Origin: Ignavibacteria bacterium
GTDB taxonomy: Bacteria > Bacteroidota > Ignavibacteria > Kapaibacteriales > UBA4661
Assembly (NCBI GenBank): GCA_014654705.1
Contig: JACVZY010000018.1
Location: forward strand, 18,967 to 82,966
DNA length: 64,000 nucleotides
Direction: 5' to 3'
Every line of letters starts with the position of its first letter. The first letter of the stretch is position 1. Position numbers and translations under genes: made by a program. Below, in pieces: positions 53,009 through 63,022 of this stretch. The notes under the pieces were generated by a model that saw nothing but the letters and a program-made list of their open reading frames with translations, was not told the origin of the DNA and did no database searches.

Positions 53009-55816
53009 TTATCCGCCTTCACTTGGTAAGGTCGTTATTATCGGTAATTCCACAATAAACGCTGCCCCGATTTGTCCTGTCTCGGGCGAACTTTCGCAAC
53101 GCACCCTGCCGCCGAGCGCCTCGGCAAAGCGCTTGACAATAGACAGACCTAAGCCCGTAGAATGTTCTCCGGCTGTCGGTTTTGCCGATAGGCGTGTAAA
53201 TTTTTTGAAGAGATGTACTCGGTCAGCCGTATTGATGCCGGGTCCCTCATCGCTGACTGTAAAACGGGCGAATACCTCGCCACCCTGTTCGATTTCTTCC
53301 AAGAGGAGAGTAACTTTTTTATCCAGAGGCGAATACTTGATTGCGTTGGAGACGATATTGTCCAAGACCTGACGGAGCAAACGCCCATCGGTCAACGTCC
53401 GAACCCGCTTTTCCGGCAATGTCGTCAAAAACGTAATGTTTTTATCTTCCGCACGCTTGGCAAAGTCGTCGTGGACAACGCTTGCAAGCGCCACAAGGTC
53501 AATATCATTGTGGGCAATGCGCATATTCCCGGTTTCAATCGCATTCAAATCCAAGAGTTCCGTAATAATACTATTCATCCGTTCGGCAGTCTCGCCGATG
53601 CGTCCCATGTACCGTTGAAGTTCGGCGGGTGGACATTCGCCCGTGCGCTCGATGCTGCGCTCAATGATGGACGATGCCAGCATGATGGACGCAAGCGGAT
53701 TGCGTAGGTCGTGCGCCACAATACCCAGCATTTCGTTTTTCTCTTTGTCGGCTTGCATAAATGCCAGGTTTTTTTCTTGTAACTGCGTATTTACCTCTTC
53801 GATAGCCCGCGCCTGCTCTTGCAGAAGGTCGTTTTGGCGGCGGATTTCGGCGTAGGTCTTGGCAAGTTCGCTGTTAGCATTGTGCAGACGAGCATTTTGG
53901 TCATTCATCAAATGCGACATTGAGGCGGCTTGGCGGGTTTGTTGTTCCAGAAGTTCATTCTGCCGCTTGATTTCGCTGTATGCCTCGGAAAGGTCTTGGT
54001 ATGTTTGCTGAAGCACGGCGTTTTTCTCTTCGAGCGAAGAAAGTTTGACGACCTTCTCGGATGTGGTGCGCTCCAAAAGCTCATTTTGCTTGCGAATTTG
54101 CTTGTAGGCATCGGCAAGAACATTGGTGGAGTCCGCCAGCATCCCGTTGCGCTCACGCAGTTCGCCATTTACATCCGCGAGGGCAACGGTCTTTTCTTCC
54201 AAAAGCATATTTTGCTCGTTGATAAAATTCAGTGCCTCCATTGCAATCGTTTGCGCTTGTTGCAAGGCAATATTCTTCTCCTGAATTTCGGTATTAACCA
54301 AAAGCAGTTCGCGGTTGAGTTCAGCAAGAAGTGAGCGTTGCTCATTTTTTTCGGCTGCATCCAGCGCAACGGTAACAAACGTGGAGAGTGTCCGCAAAAA
54401 CATCTGCTCTTCCAGCGTCCATCGGCGCGACGAGCCGGTGTGCTCGGCGCAAATCACACCCACAAGCGTCTGCCCGGCACGAATAGGCACATCTAGCATT
54501 GCACCGATGCCAAGCGGACGCAAATAGGTCTCGGCAAATTCTTTAGTGTATTCATGCGTAGAGGCATCATCGGCGACAATAACATCCTGCGTATGCAAGC
54601 CCTGAAAGTACGCTGGATAATCGTCCATGACAAGTCGCCTGTCTTTTTCGTGGATTCCCGTTATAGCATCATAGAGGTCACGCAATTCCAACGCAACAGT
54701 TTCTCTCGACCCCAAGAAACTGCGTTTGCGAATAAGCCACACACTCACACGCGGCACATCCAATTGCACGGAGCCACATTCGGTGATTGCCTCAAATGCT
54801 GCTTGGAGATTGCCGTTATGCAATTCGTCGCGTTTAGCAAAATCTATCAAGATATCTTTGTGGCGGGTTAGTTCTTCGATGCGCAGGAACTCGCGCTGCA
54901 TGAACTCTCGAAGGTCGGTGTTGTTCTGCCGAAGTGAGGAGTTAGCGCGTTCCAAATACTGCGACTGCACCTCCATAATGCGCTGCTGCCGTGTGATTTC
55001 TTCATGCTGTATGATAATTTCTTCGCTGGCAGAGGCTATCTGCTCAATCATCCGATTGTAGGAGCGTGTGAGCGAACCGATTTCGTCGCGGGCATCATTG
55101 TGAACGGTTACGCCAAGATTACCCTTCGTGGCTTCTTTCATCGCTAGTCGCAAGTTCTGAAGCGGACGCACAATCAACTGGCGGAACATCAGGTATAACC
55201 CGACAAAGATAATGACCAGCACCACCGCAAAACCCGCTACCACTGCCAAAGCATTACCGATAGCCGATGTGCTTGTCGTACGCGCTTCCTCCGCCATCCG
55301 AACCTTGAGCGTTATAAGCGCTTGCAAAGCCGCACGACAGGAATCATATTGACTTTTACCAATACCTCTCAGCAACTCAAACGCTTCTGTCTTTTGGTTT
55401 GTCCGTGAGAGCCGCATTGATTGCTCGTGCATAGCAAGGTATTTTTCCTCCTTGCTCTTGTAATGCTCATAGAGTTGGCGCTCTTCGGCGAGAAGAAGAA
55501 GTGCCTTGTATGATTGCTCGTGGCTGATAAAGCGGGCACGTTCTGAAGCCAAAAGTGCTTCTACTTGGCTTATTTGCGGCTCTTCGGTTGTCAGGACGTG
55601 GCGATACTCATACACGCGGTAGTCGGCAAGGGCGGCACGCATCCCGTAGATATGCTGCACACCTGGAAGCTGATTAGCATCAAGTTCAGTAATAGTGGAC
55701 TGAAGAATATGAATTTGTCCTGCCGCAATGAAAAGTCCTGCGGCAAGCGCAAGAAGGGAAATTGCTGCCAAAAGAGCAATTTTACGGGCTATGGAGAGAT
55801 GGTTAAGTATGCGCAT
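53009..55816 (-). CDS. Large sensor histidine kinase with HAMP, GAF and long coiled-coil
   Basis: 935 residues from ATG 55816. Order: membrane segment (~10-30), a helical sensor like four-helix-bundle domains (~35-185), a second span (~190-212), HAMP, a coiled coil (~270-320), a GAF domain (~330-490), a long heptad-rich region with several repeated units (LEQQTRQ/LLERTT-type, ~500-695), HisKA with the phospho-acceptor His in VAHDLRNPLAS (near residue 700), and an HATPase with DEGPGI and STGLGLSIV. No receiver domain is attached and no regulator is adjacent, so it is an orphan kinase. The ligand is unknown. Confidence 0.88.
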   Translation of the reverse strand: MRILNHLSIARKIALLAAISLLALAAGLFIAAGQIHILQSTITELDANQLPGVQHIYGMRAALADYRVYEYRHVLTTEEPQISQVEALLASERARFISHEQSYKALLLLAEERQLYEHYKSKEEKYLAMHEQSMRLSRTNQKTEAFELLRGIGKSQYDSCRAALQALITLKVRMAEEARTTSTSAIGNALAVVAGFAVVLVIIFVGLYLMFRQLIVRPLQNLRLAMKEATKGNLGVTVHNDARDEIGSLTRSYNRMIEQIASASEEIIIQHEEITRQQRIMEVQSQYLERANSSLRQNNTDLREFMQREFLRIEELTRHKDILIDFAKRDELHNGNLQAAFEAITECGSVQLDVPRVSVWLIRKRSFLGSRETVALELRDLYDAITGIHEKDRRLVMDDYPAYFQGLHTQDVIVADDASTHEYTKEFAETYLRPLGIGAMLDVPIRAGQTLVGVICAEHTGSSRRWTLEEQMFLRTLSTFVTVALDAAEKNEQRSLLAELNRELLLVNTEIQEKNIALQQAQTIAMEALNFINEQNMLLEEKTVALADVNGELRERNGMLADSTNVLADAYKQIRKQNELLERTTSEKVVKLSSLEEKNAVLQQTYQDLSEAYSEIKRQNELLEQQTRQAASMSHLMNDQNARLHNANSELAKTYAEIRRQNDLLQEQARAIEEVNTQLQEKNLAFMQADKEKNEMLGIVAHDLRNPLASIMLASSIIERSIERTGECPPAELQRYMGRIGETAERMNSIITELLDLNAIETGNMRIAHNDIDLVALASVVHDDFAKRAEDKNITFLTTLPEKRVRTLTDGRLLRQVLDNIVSNAIKYSPLDKKVTLLLEEIEQGGEVFARFTVSDEGPGINTADRVHLFKKFTRLSAKPTAGEHSTGLGLSIVKRFAEALGGRVRCESSPETGQIGAAFIVELPIITTLPSEGG

Positions 55817-56116
55817 AAAACCTGCCTGCACACAAGAGACAAGTGTCTTGTCGGACGAAAAGAAAGCGGTTTGTAGTTATGATGTTTTTGGGAAAACAGC
55901 GTTCGGAAAATGCAGAATATTTCTTAACAAAGCTACGAAAAAATACGGGCTGCGGTTTTTATAGATGCGGTTGATTTACTTCAATATAATAGCGTTTTAT
56001 TTTGGCAAAGGGGAACGATTTTTCCATTGGATACCAAGCGATTTTCCTGTATTTTCGCCCATGAGGGTATCGTTGCCTCTCTCGCTACTTCCTTCCTCTT
56101 TTATTCTTTACCCGCT
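55817..56116. promoter_or_regulatory. Divergent region between the sensor kinase and the isochorismatase-family gene
   Basis: 300 bp. On the minus strand TAGCTTTG (55935-55928) matches the -7 consensus for the kinase but without a TTG at the right distance. Nothing else is recognised. Confidence 0.4.
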
Positions 56117-56662
56117 ATGAAAATTCGCCGTGATAATGCCCTCGCTGTCGTCGTGGACGTTCAAGAACGCCTCTTTCCGCATATCCACGAACACGCCGAA
56201 CTTGCTGCCAATATCGAAAAATTTATTGTTGGTATGCAAATCCTGAATTTGCCTATTGTCGTTACCGAGCAGTACGTCAAAGGACTTGGGAGAACGCTTC
56301 CGCAACTTCAGACAGCACTCGCAGACTACTATTCGCCAATGGAAAAAATCTCCTTTAGCTGCTGTGGCGAAAAAGAATTTACCGATTCGCTGGAGAACTT
56401 AGGACGCAAGCAAATCCTTCTTGTCGGCATAGAATCGCACATCTGTGTCTTGCAAACCGCACTCGACCTCCGCGAGAAAAACTATCGCCCTGTCATCATC
56501 GAAGACTGTGTTTCCTCGCGCAAAGCCAACGATAAACGTCTCGCCATAGAACGGATGCGCCGTGCGGGGTGCATCATTACTTCTCTCGAATCGGTCTTAT
56601 TTGAACTCTGCGTCGTAGCAGGAACCGAGACATTCAAGCAAATTTCCCAATTGGTAAAGTAA
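56117..56662 (+). CDS. Isochorismatase-family cysteine hydrolase
   Basis: 181 residues from ATG 56117. The hydrolase triad Asp (VVVDVQERLFP), Lys (EQYVKGLG) and Cys (ESHICVLQTA) is present. The family includes YcaC-type and nicotinamidase-related enzymes of unclear substrate. The start at 56027 would add residues that do not fit the family. It is cotranscribed with the APH-like gene 26 bp downstream. No substrate can be given. Confidence 0.85.
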   Translation: MKIRRDNALAVVVDVQERLFPHIHEHAELAANIEKFIVGMQILNLPIVVTEQYVKGLGRTLPQLQTALADYYSPMEKISFSCCGEKEFTDSLENLGRKQILLVGIESHICVLQTALDLREKNYRPVIIEDCVSSRKANDKRLAIERMRRAGCIITSLESVLFELCVVAGTETFKQISQLVK

Positions 56663-56687
56663 TGCACGAAAGGACGAGGGCAAAGGA

Positions 56688-57785
56688 ATGAAGGACGAAG
56701 CACAACAACACATTGTGGATGCTCCCGTGCAAACACGGCAGGGCGAAGAACTGGACACAGAGCGCCTTGCAATTTATTTGCACAGCCGTATATCGGGAAT
56801 GACAGGCGATATTGAAGTCCACCAGTTCCCAAGCGGTTTCTCGAATTTGACCTATATGCTCACCGCAACTACTCGTGGAGAACGGAGGGAATACGTGCTT
56901 CGCCGTCCGCCGGTGGGTGCAAACATCAAGTCCGCACACGACATGGAGCGCGAGTATAAGGTTCTGCAAGCACTCCGCACACCGTACCCCAAAGTACCGC
57001 AACCGATAGTCTATTGCGATGACATAGCCGTTCTCGGAGCGCCCTTCTACGTGATGGAACGCGTGCAAGGAGTGATTCTGCGCAGCAAAAAGCCGGATGC
57101 GCTCGACCTTTCCGCACCCGTGATGAAGAGCCTCTCCACGATGCTCGTGGACAATCTTGCCGAGCTGCACGCCACGGACATTTCTTCACCCGAACTGCAA
57201 GCGCTCGGCAAGCCCGAAGGCTATGTGCGCCGTCAAGTGGAGGGCTGGATAAAGCGTTACCAAAATGCCAAAACGGACGAGATTCCCGGCATGGACAGCG
57301 TTGCCGAATGGCTTATGGCAAATATCCCCGAAACCTCGACTGCGCCGACACTCATTCACAACGATTACAAGTACGATAACGTCGTCTTTACGACCGATTT
57401 GAGCGCCATTAGCGCCGTGCTGGATTGGGAAATGGCAACCATCGGCGACCCGCTTATGGACTTGGGAACAACGCTTGGATACTGGGCGGAAGACAACGAT
57501 CCCGTCCCACTCAAAATGTTCGGTCTTACCTCGCTGGCGGGCAATCTGAACCGCGAAGAAGTTGTCGCACGGTACGCAGATAAGACGGGACGGGACGTGT
57601 CGAACATCGTTTTTTATTACGTGTTCGGCTTGCTCAAAATTGTCGTCATTGCCCAGCAAATCTATGCCCGATTCAAACTTGGCTTCACGAAAGACCCACG
57701 CTTTGGGAGCTTGATTTTTGTAGTACAGGCTGGCGCAGGAATGGCGCACAAAGCGCTTCAGAGCGGGAGAATTAGAAACTTCTAA
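56688..57785 (+). CDS. Aminoglycoside-phosphotransferase-fold kinase (ACAD10-like)
   Basis: 365 residues. APH/choline-kinase fold with the catalytic Brenner-type loop IHNDYKYDNVVF (near residue 223) and a metal-binding Asp in VLDWEMATIGDP. The fold is that of the subgroup related to the N-terminal part of acyl-CoA dehydrogenase ACAD10, which phosphorylates hydroxyacyl compounds. There is no ACAD gene adjacent. A resistance role is not indicated. A strong terminator (57816-57853) follows. Confidence 0.85.
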   Translation: MKDEAQQHIVDAPVQTRQGEELDTERLAIYLHSRISGMTGDIEVHQFPSGFSNLTYMLTATTRGERREYVLRRPPVGANIKSAHDMEREYKVLQALRTPYPKVPQPIVYCDDIAVLGAPFYVMERVQGVILRSKKPDALDLSAPVMKSLSTMLVDNLAELHATDISSPELQALGKPEGYVRRQVEGWIKRYQNAKTDEIPGMDSVAEWLMANIPETSTAPTLIHNDYKYDNVVFTTDLSAISAVLDWEMATIGDPLMDLGTTLGYWAEDNDPVPLKMFGLTSLAGNLNREEVVARYADKTGRDVSNIVFYYVFGLLKIVVIAQQIYARFKLGFTKDPRFGSLIFVVQAGAGMAHKALQSGRIRNF

Positions 57786-57815
57786 GCATTTTCTTTTTGC
57801 CTAAAAATTTATTCA

Positions 57816-57853
57816 GGTGCAACCTTGTGGGGTTGTGCCTTTTTCTTTTTTTA
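57816..57853 (+). terminator. Terminator after the APH-like gene
   Basis: GGTGCAACC (57816-57824) pairs with GGTTGTGCC (57831-57839), using two wobble pairs, and is followed by a long T run. Confidence 0.8.
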
Positions 57854-58065
57854 TGTCATCCAGACCACAGGCGGATTACAAACCAAAGTGAAACTTTTTT
57901 TTGCAAATGCAGTTTAAGTATTACCCCCCAAAAATCTCCTCCGACGAATACTCTACAAAATTATTTTGGTGCTTTTGAAACCTTCTGCGAAAGCCTTCGT
58001 ACTACATAACAGATTGCATAAAAAGAGTAAAATTATTTCGTTCATTTTTATTGATTTTGTACGCC

Positions 58066-59169
58066 ATGAAAAAGAAAATTACCTACTGGTCGCTTGGTGG
58101 ATTAGTTGTTGCAGGAATTGGCTTCTTTGCTGTCAATAGTTTTTCCAAAAAAGAAGAAGCTACACCCGCAAATGAAATTCGCGTTAAGCGCGGTTCTATT
58201 ACCGACAAAGTGCTCGCCGTTGGCACAATTGAACCGGAAAAAGAGATTCAGGTCAAATCCCAAGTCTCCGGCGTAGTGGCAAAAATTTTCCACGAAGAAG
58301 GGGATTTCATTCACAAAGGCGATGCACTCATTGAAATCAAACCCGCCCCAACCCCGCGCGAAATCTCGGATGTAGTGCAAGAAATTGACCTTGCGAAAAA
58401 TGATGTTGGCATCTTGGGACGCGACAAAGAACGCCTGGAAGGACTGAAAGCAAAAGGAATGGTTGCCACGCAAGAATACGAGCGGGCTTTGCAGCTCTAC
58501 AACGCCGCCTCACTTCGCCTCAAAACCGGACAAGACCGCTTAGAATTGCTCAAGTCCGGGCGTGTCTCGGCTGGCGGTAAGCAGTATGAAAGCGTTGTCC
58601 GTGCCGAAATGGATGGTTATATTTTGCAAAAAGTGGTCAATGTGGGCGACCCCGTTGTGGCGCAAAGCAGCTTTCAAGCAGGCGTAACGCTGATGACGCT
58701 TGCTGATATGAAAACACTGATTTTCAAAGGCACTGTGGATGAAATCAACGTCGGGCGCGTCAAAGTGGGAATGCCGATTGTGATGAAAATAGGCGCTTTG
58801 CCGAATAAGGAAATCAAAGCAACCGTATCAGAAATCGGCTTGAAAGCAGTAAAAAAAGATAATACGACAACGTTTGACATCAAGGCTGAGATTTCTAAAG
58901 AATTCCTCGCACAACTTCGCGCAGGCTATTCCGCCAACGCTGAAATTATCGTTCAGAAAAAAGAGGGTATCCTGACGCTGCCGGAACGAGTTCTTGTCAT
59001 GCGCGGCGATTCAAGTTTTGTGCTGCTTCCGGGCAAAACCAAAGAAGACAAACCAACCGAAAAACACATCAAAACCGGACTCAGCGATGCCATCACGATT
59101 GAGATTTTGAGCGGTATTCAAGACGGTGCCGTCGTGGCAGAACCACCGATGAAGAAGATAGAGAACTAA
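58066..59169 (+). CDS. RND/MacA-type periplasmic adaptor
   Basis: 367 residues from ATG 58066. An N-terminal anchor (TYWSLGGLVVAGIGFFAV) is followed by the barrel-sandwich and alpha-hairpin layout of HlyD/MacA-type adaptors (biotinyl-lipoyl-like halves with IQVKSQVSGVVAKIF and VVRAEMDGYILQKV) and a beta-barrel domain. It would link the two following inner-membrane permeases to an outer-membrane channel not present here. It is followed 94 bp later by the first permease. Confidence 0.9.
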   Translation: MKKKITYWSLGGLVVAGIGFFAVNSFSKKEEATPANEIRVKRGSITDKVLAVGTIEPEKEIQVKSQVSGVVAKIFHEEGDFIHKGDALIEIKPAPTPREISDVVQEIDLAKNDVGILGRDKERLEGLKAKGMVATQEYERALQLYNAASLRLKTGQDRLELLKSGRVSAGGKQYESVVRAEMDGYILQKVVNVGDPVVAQSSFQAGVTLMTLADMKTLIFKGTVDEINVGRVKVGMPIVMKIGALPNKEIKATVSEIGLKAVKKDNTTTFDIKAEISKEFLAQLRAGYSANAEIIVQKKEGILTLPERVLVMRGDSSFVLLPGKTKEDKPTEKHIKTGLSDAITIEILSGIQDGAVVAEPPMKKIEN

Positions 59170-59263
59170 GCGAAAAGTATAGTGCTCAGTGTTGAATGGT
59201 ATTCAACACTGGCAGCGAATAAAGGCAAGACCTCTTCATCTCTCAACAATACTGACCAATACT

Positions 59264-60490
59264 ATGTTCACTGCTATACAAGAATTTTTCTTTAATATCC
59301 GAACCCAGAAGCTACGGGCTTTCCTGACGATGTTCGGTATTGTTTGGGGGACGGTTGCTATCGTCGTGCTGTTGGCATTTGGCGAAGGCTTCAAGAAGCA
59401 AACGGCAAAAAATATGCACGGTATGGGAGAGCAAATTGTCGTCGTTTTCGGCTCAAGGACAACGAAGTCTTACGCCGGATTTAATATCGGACGACGAATC
59501 CGCCTGCACGAAGAAGATGCACGAATGTTGGAACAGCGCATACCGGCTATTGCCGTAGCAACAGCAGAATACCAAGAAACGACTACGAATGCCGTGCATG
59601 GCGCAAACGTGATGAAACCGGGCATTACGGGCGTGGAGGTGAGCTATTCCGATATGCGCAATGTCTATGTGGAGCAGGGTGGGCGCTGGCTAAATTCGAT
59701 GGATATTCAAGAGCAGCGCCGTGTGGTGATTCTGGGTGACCGCGCAAAACAATTGCTTTTCGGTGCTGACAATGCCGTCGGCAAGACAGTTATGCTAGGT
59801 GCGTCGCCGTTTTTGGTTATTGGTGTTATGCAGAAAAAAATCCAAAACTCCAATTACGGCACACCCGACGAAGAACGAGCATTTATACCGATAACAACCT
59901 ACCGCACGATGTTTCCTGCTGCCTACGTGAATAATATGCTGTACAGGCTCAAAAATCCGCTGGAAGCAGAGGCCGTAAAAGCGCAGTTTTATGAGGTCAT
60001 GGCGGCAAAATATCGCTTTGACCCGACGGACAAAGAAGCAGTCTTTCTCTGGGACACCGCCGAAATGGACAAATTTGTGTTCTACTTCTTTCTGGGCTTG
60101 AACGTATTTTTGGGCATTGTCGGCACATTCACGCTGGCAGTGGGCGGCTTGGGCGTGGCAAATATCATGTTTGTTGTCGTTCAAGAACGCATACGGGAAA
60201 TTGGCATACGGCGGGCTGTGGGGGCGCATCGCACTACGATTTTGCTGCAATTTCTTGCCGAAGCAATTCTGGTTGTGATGGCAGGCGCGTTCATTGGATT
60301 CCTCATTGCGCTTGGTATTATCAAACTTCTGGCAATGCTGCCCATTCAGGATGCCGTCGGAACGCCCGATTTATCGTGGTCGGTGGCGCTTATTGCTGTC
60401 GGGTTGCTGATGGCTATCGGTGTGGCGGCGGGCTTCTTTCCTGCGCGGCGGGCGGCATATCTGGATGTGGTCGAATGCCTCAGAACATGA
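59264..60490 (+). CDS. MacB-type ABC permease (FtsX-like), copy 1
   Basis: 408 residues from ATG 59264. One N-terminal membrane segment (AFLTMFGIVWGTVAIVVLLA), a large MacB-like periplasmic domain, and three C-terminal spans with the FtsX-type loop (QERIREIGIRRAVGA). The ATP-binding domain is missing from the protein and no ATPase gene lies between the adaptor and the permeases. Such transporters export macrolides, lipids or peptides. It is followed 36 bp later by copy 2. Confidence 0.88.
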   Translation: MFTAIQEFFFNIRTQKLRAFLTMFGIVWGTVAIVVLLAFGEGFKKQTAKNMHGMGEQIVVVFGSRTTKSYAGFNIGRRIRLHEEDARMLEQRIPAIAVATAEYQETTTNAVHGANVMKPGITGVEVSYSDMRNVYVEQGGRWLNSMDIQEQRRVVILGDRAKQLLFGADNAVGKTVMLGASPFLVIGVMQKKIQNSNYGTPDEERAFIPITTYRTMFPAAYVNNMLYRLKNPLEAEAVKAQFYEVMAAKYRFDPTDKEAVFLWDTAEMDKFVFYFFLGLNVFLGIVGTFTLAVGGLGVANIMFVVVQERIREIGIRRAVGAHRTTILLQFLAEAILVVMAGAFIGFLIALGIIKLLAMLPIQDAVGTPDLSWSVALIAVGLLMAIGVAAGFFPARRAAYLDVVECLRT

Positions 60491-60526
60491 TGCGTACTTT
60501 TCTTCTCAACTCATCGAAAAATAATC

Positions 60527-61780
60527 ATGCTTCAAACATTGCTTCAAGATTTTTGGTTCAACATCAAGCAGCAGCGCACACGCGCCTTTCTGACCATGAG
60601 CGCCGTTGCGTGGGGCACGATGACTATTGTACTCCTAGTCGCCTTCGGTGATGGCTTGGGGCAAGCATTGGTGCGGAATATGCGTAATGCGGGCAATCAG
60701 GTAATGATAGTCTATGGTGGCGAGACGGGCAAAGAGTACAACGGGCTTCCGAAGGCGCGTGAAATAGCACTCCAAGAGGAAGATGTAAAAGTCCTTACTG
60801 ATGCAATACCGTTTATCGCTGCTGCCAGCCCTACCTACGGGCGCTCGGTGAATTTGCGCTACGGCAAAGAACCCAAAAACACGTTCTGCGAAGGCGTGAA
60901 CCCTAGTTTTGGCTCACTGCGTTCTATGTATCCGATAGCGGGTGGACGCTTTCTGTCCGAAAAAGATGTTGCCGAAAAGCGCAACACACTGGTTCTGGGT
61001 TCGGATATTGCCAAAGATGTTATCGGTGCGGGCATTGATGCTATTGGTAAGAACGTGTATTTGAACGATGCTCCATTTACGGTGGTCGGGGTTTTACAGC
61101 CGAAAAAACAAATGGGCATGAGCAACGGACCCGATAACCGCCGCGCAATCATCCCCTACACGACCTTTAAGCAAATGTTCGGCGTAAAACGTTTGCGCTC
61201 CATTGTTATCCGACCGACCGACCCCGATAAACAGGAAGTCGTTAAATCCCTTGTCTATCGAACGCTGGGGCGCAAGTACCAATTCCACGACGACGACGCA
61301 CGTGCGCTTGGTATCTGGGATTTCTTGGAGGGCGAGAAAATGATGAACATTATGTCGCTGGGAATACAGCTTTTTCTGGGGCTGATTGGCTTAATGACGC
61401 TGATTGTAGCGGGTGTGGGCATTGCGAACATTATGTACATCGCTGTCAAGGAGCGCACGAAAGAAATTGGTGTGCGCAAGGCGCTTGGTGCGCGGCGTTT
61501 CCATATCATAGGGCAGTTCGTATCGGAAGCAATTTTGCTGTCGCTCACCGGCGGCATGATTGGAGTGGCGATGTCATGGGGGCTAGTGCGGTTGGCATGG
61601 ATGGTTCCAGCGGGCGATTCGGTTGTTGATCCGATTTCTCTTCTGGCGCGTCCTGTGATTCAGGTGTGGCTTATGGCATTTGTTACGTTTGTACTGTCGC
61701 TTATCGGTTTGCTGGCGGGCTATTTTCCCGCACGGAAGGCAGCTGTGGTGGAAGCAGCAGAATCGCTTCGGTATGAATAA
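60527..61780 (+). CDS. MacB-type ABC permease (FtsX-like), copy 2
   Basis: 417 residues. The same architecture as the preceding permease, with N-terminal FLTMSAVAWGTMTIVLLVA and the loop VKERTKEIGVRKALGA. The tandem arrangement may make a heterodimeric permease. The nucleotide-binding subunit must be encoded elsewhere. The gene ends about 45 bp before an inverted repeat (61826-61862). Confidence 0.88.
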   Translation: MLQTLLQDFWFNIKQQRTRAFLTMSAVAWGTMTIVLLVAFGDGLGQALVRNMRNAGNQVMIVYGGETGKEYNGLPKAREIALQEEDVKVLTDAIPFIAAASPTYGRSVNLRYGKEPKNTFCEGVNPSFGSLRSMYPIAGGRFLSEKDVAEKRNTLVLGSDIAKDVIGAGIDAIGKNVYLNDAPFTVVGVLQPKKQMGMSNGPDNRRAIIPYTTFKQMFGVKRLRSIVIRPTDPDKQEVVKSLVYRTLGRKYQFHDDDARALGIWDFLEGEKMMNIMSLGIQLFLGLIGLMTLIVAGVGIANIMYIAVKERTKEIGVRKALGARRFHIIGQFVSEAILLSLTGGMIGVAMSWGLVRLAWMVPAGDSVVDPISLLARPVIQVWLMAFVTFVLSLIGLLAGYFPARKAAVVEAAESLRYE

Positions 61781-61825
61781 TCAGCATCAGTGCGAATAAA
61801 ACGACAATAAATAATGAAGCAAACG

Positions 61826-61862
61826 ATATAGCGTTTCCCAAGCTGCTTGAGAAACGCTATAT
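61826..61862. repeat. Perfect 12-bp inverted repeat downstream of the second permease
   Basis: ATATAGCGTTTC (61826-61837) and GAAACGCTATAT (61851-61862), with an inner CAAG/CTTG pair that extends the stem. There is no T run, so it is either a weak terminator or a regulatory site for the following gene. Confidence 0.6.
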
Positions 61863-61939
61863 TGCTATATGGTAAGGCAATCTTCTCTGACGATATGCAG
61901 CATACCACTCACGCAGCAACAAATTTGCAGTTTTACGCT

Positions 61940-63022
61940 ATGACACAATCACGGCATTTTCATCAAGAGCAAAGCTATCTGCGCGGTACAATTCTTCAAT
62001 TAGTGCGGTATATCTTTCTGCCGACCGTATTGATCGCACTACTTGTTTGCTTTGCCGTATCTGCAAGCGCTCAAACGCGGATTGTGCCTCTGCAGCAGCC
62101 CTCTACGATTGCAACAGTCTTGGCATTTCTTTCGATTGAACCTCTTCAGCAGTCATCTTCATTCCGACAAACACTTCCTGAGAGTAATATTTTCGTTATC
62201 CCATTTCGGACAATGGGCAAGCTCATGGTTGTCGAAGCCAAAGTCAATGGGGTGAAGGGATATTTTATTGTGGACAGCGGCGCGCCATTTTTGGTGCTCA
62301 ATTCCAAGTACTTTCCGCATCTTGGCACTCCCATCCGTTTTGTCAAGGTCTCCGGTGTGACCGGCGATGTGGGCGAGGTTCGGACGGCGACAGTCGGTTC
62401 CTTTGAATGGGGCGGTATTAGAGCAAACTCGCTCACTTGCCACATAGTAGATTTACGGCATTTGGAACGTCGCCCGACCGATAGTATTTTTGGATTGATT
62501 GGGTTCGAGATATTTCAGAATCTGGAGATGCTGATGGACTACGACGATAACAGAATCGTCTTGTACAAACTGGACGGCGAAAATAATCGCATTGAATATG
62601 ATGCAGATTATCACATACCAGAGTACATTGTTCCCTTCGCATACAAAGGACACGTACCGATTGTCGAAGCAACTGTAGCTTATCAGTCCTTGCGCTTTGG
62701 TATTGACACGGGTGCAGAATTTAATCTTTTGTCCAATGGGATTGACTCTACCATATTGAAGACATTCATCCGCGAAAAAAAGATTCCACTGCGCGGTTCA
62801 GGGAAATCTATTTTGGAGACATGGCTTGGACGTGTTGAAGATATGAGGCTTGGCAAGGCATCGTACCTTAACCAGCCGACACTGCTCACCGACATTCGAG
62901 AAACCAACGAGACGTTCGATGCCAAACTTGATGGCTTGCTGGGACAACCATTTTTGCGGTATCGGCGAACTGTTATTAACTTCCGAAAAAAAGAGCTTCA
63001 TCTATGGGATTTTTCGTATTAA
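61940..63022 (+). CDS. Secreted tandem retropepsin-like aspartic protease
   Basis: 360 residues from ATG 61940 (ATG 61895 is an alternative). Signal segment (FLPTVLIALLVCFAVSASAQ, ~28-45), then two retropepsin-like domains, each with a catalytic motif: Asp112 (FIVDSGAPF) and Asp256 (FGIDTGAEF). Tandem domains on one chain resemble a covalent homologue of the two-subunit protease. Export to the periplasm or the surface is likely. The final 19 bases overlap the next gene, which is the triple CBM48-like protein. Family is good; role unknown. Confidence 0.82.
   Translation: MTQSRHFHQEQSYLRGTILQLVRYIFLPTVLIALLVCFAVSASAQTRIVPLQQPSTIATVLAFLSIEPLQQSSSFRQTLPESNIFVIPFRTMGKLMVVEAKVNGVKGYFIVDSGAPFLVLNSKYFPHLGTPIRFVKVSGVTGDVGEVRTATVGSFEWGGIRANSLTCHIVDLRHLERRPTDSIFGLIGFEIFQNLEMLMDYDDNRIVLYKLDGENNRIEYDADYHIPEYIVPFAYKGHVPIVEATVAYQSLRFGIDTGAEFNLLSNGIDSTILKTFIREKKIPLRGSGKSILETWLGRVEDMRLGKASYLNQPTLLTDIRETNETFDAKLDGLLGQPFLRYRRTVINFRKKELHLWDFSY

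Noticed and set aside
52552..53058. 168-residue plus-strand ORF overlapping purQ
   Set aside because: It is antisense to purQ and to the end of the sensor kinase gene.
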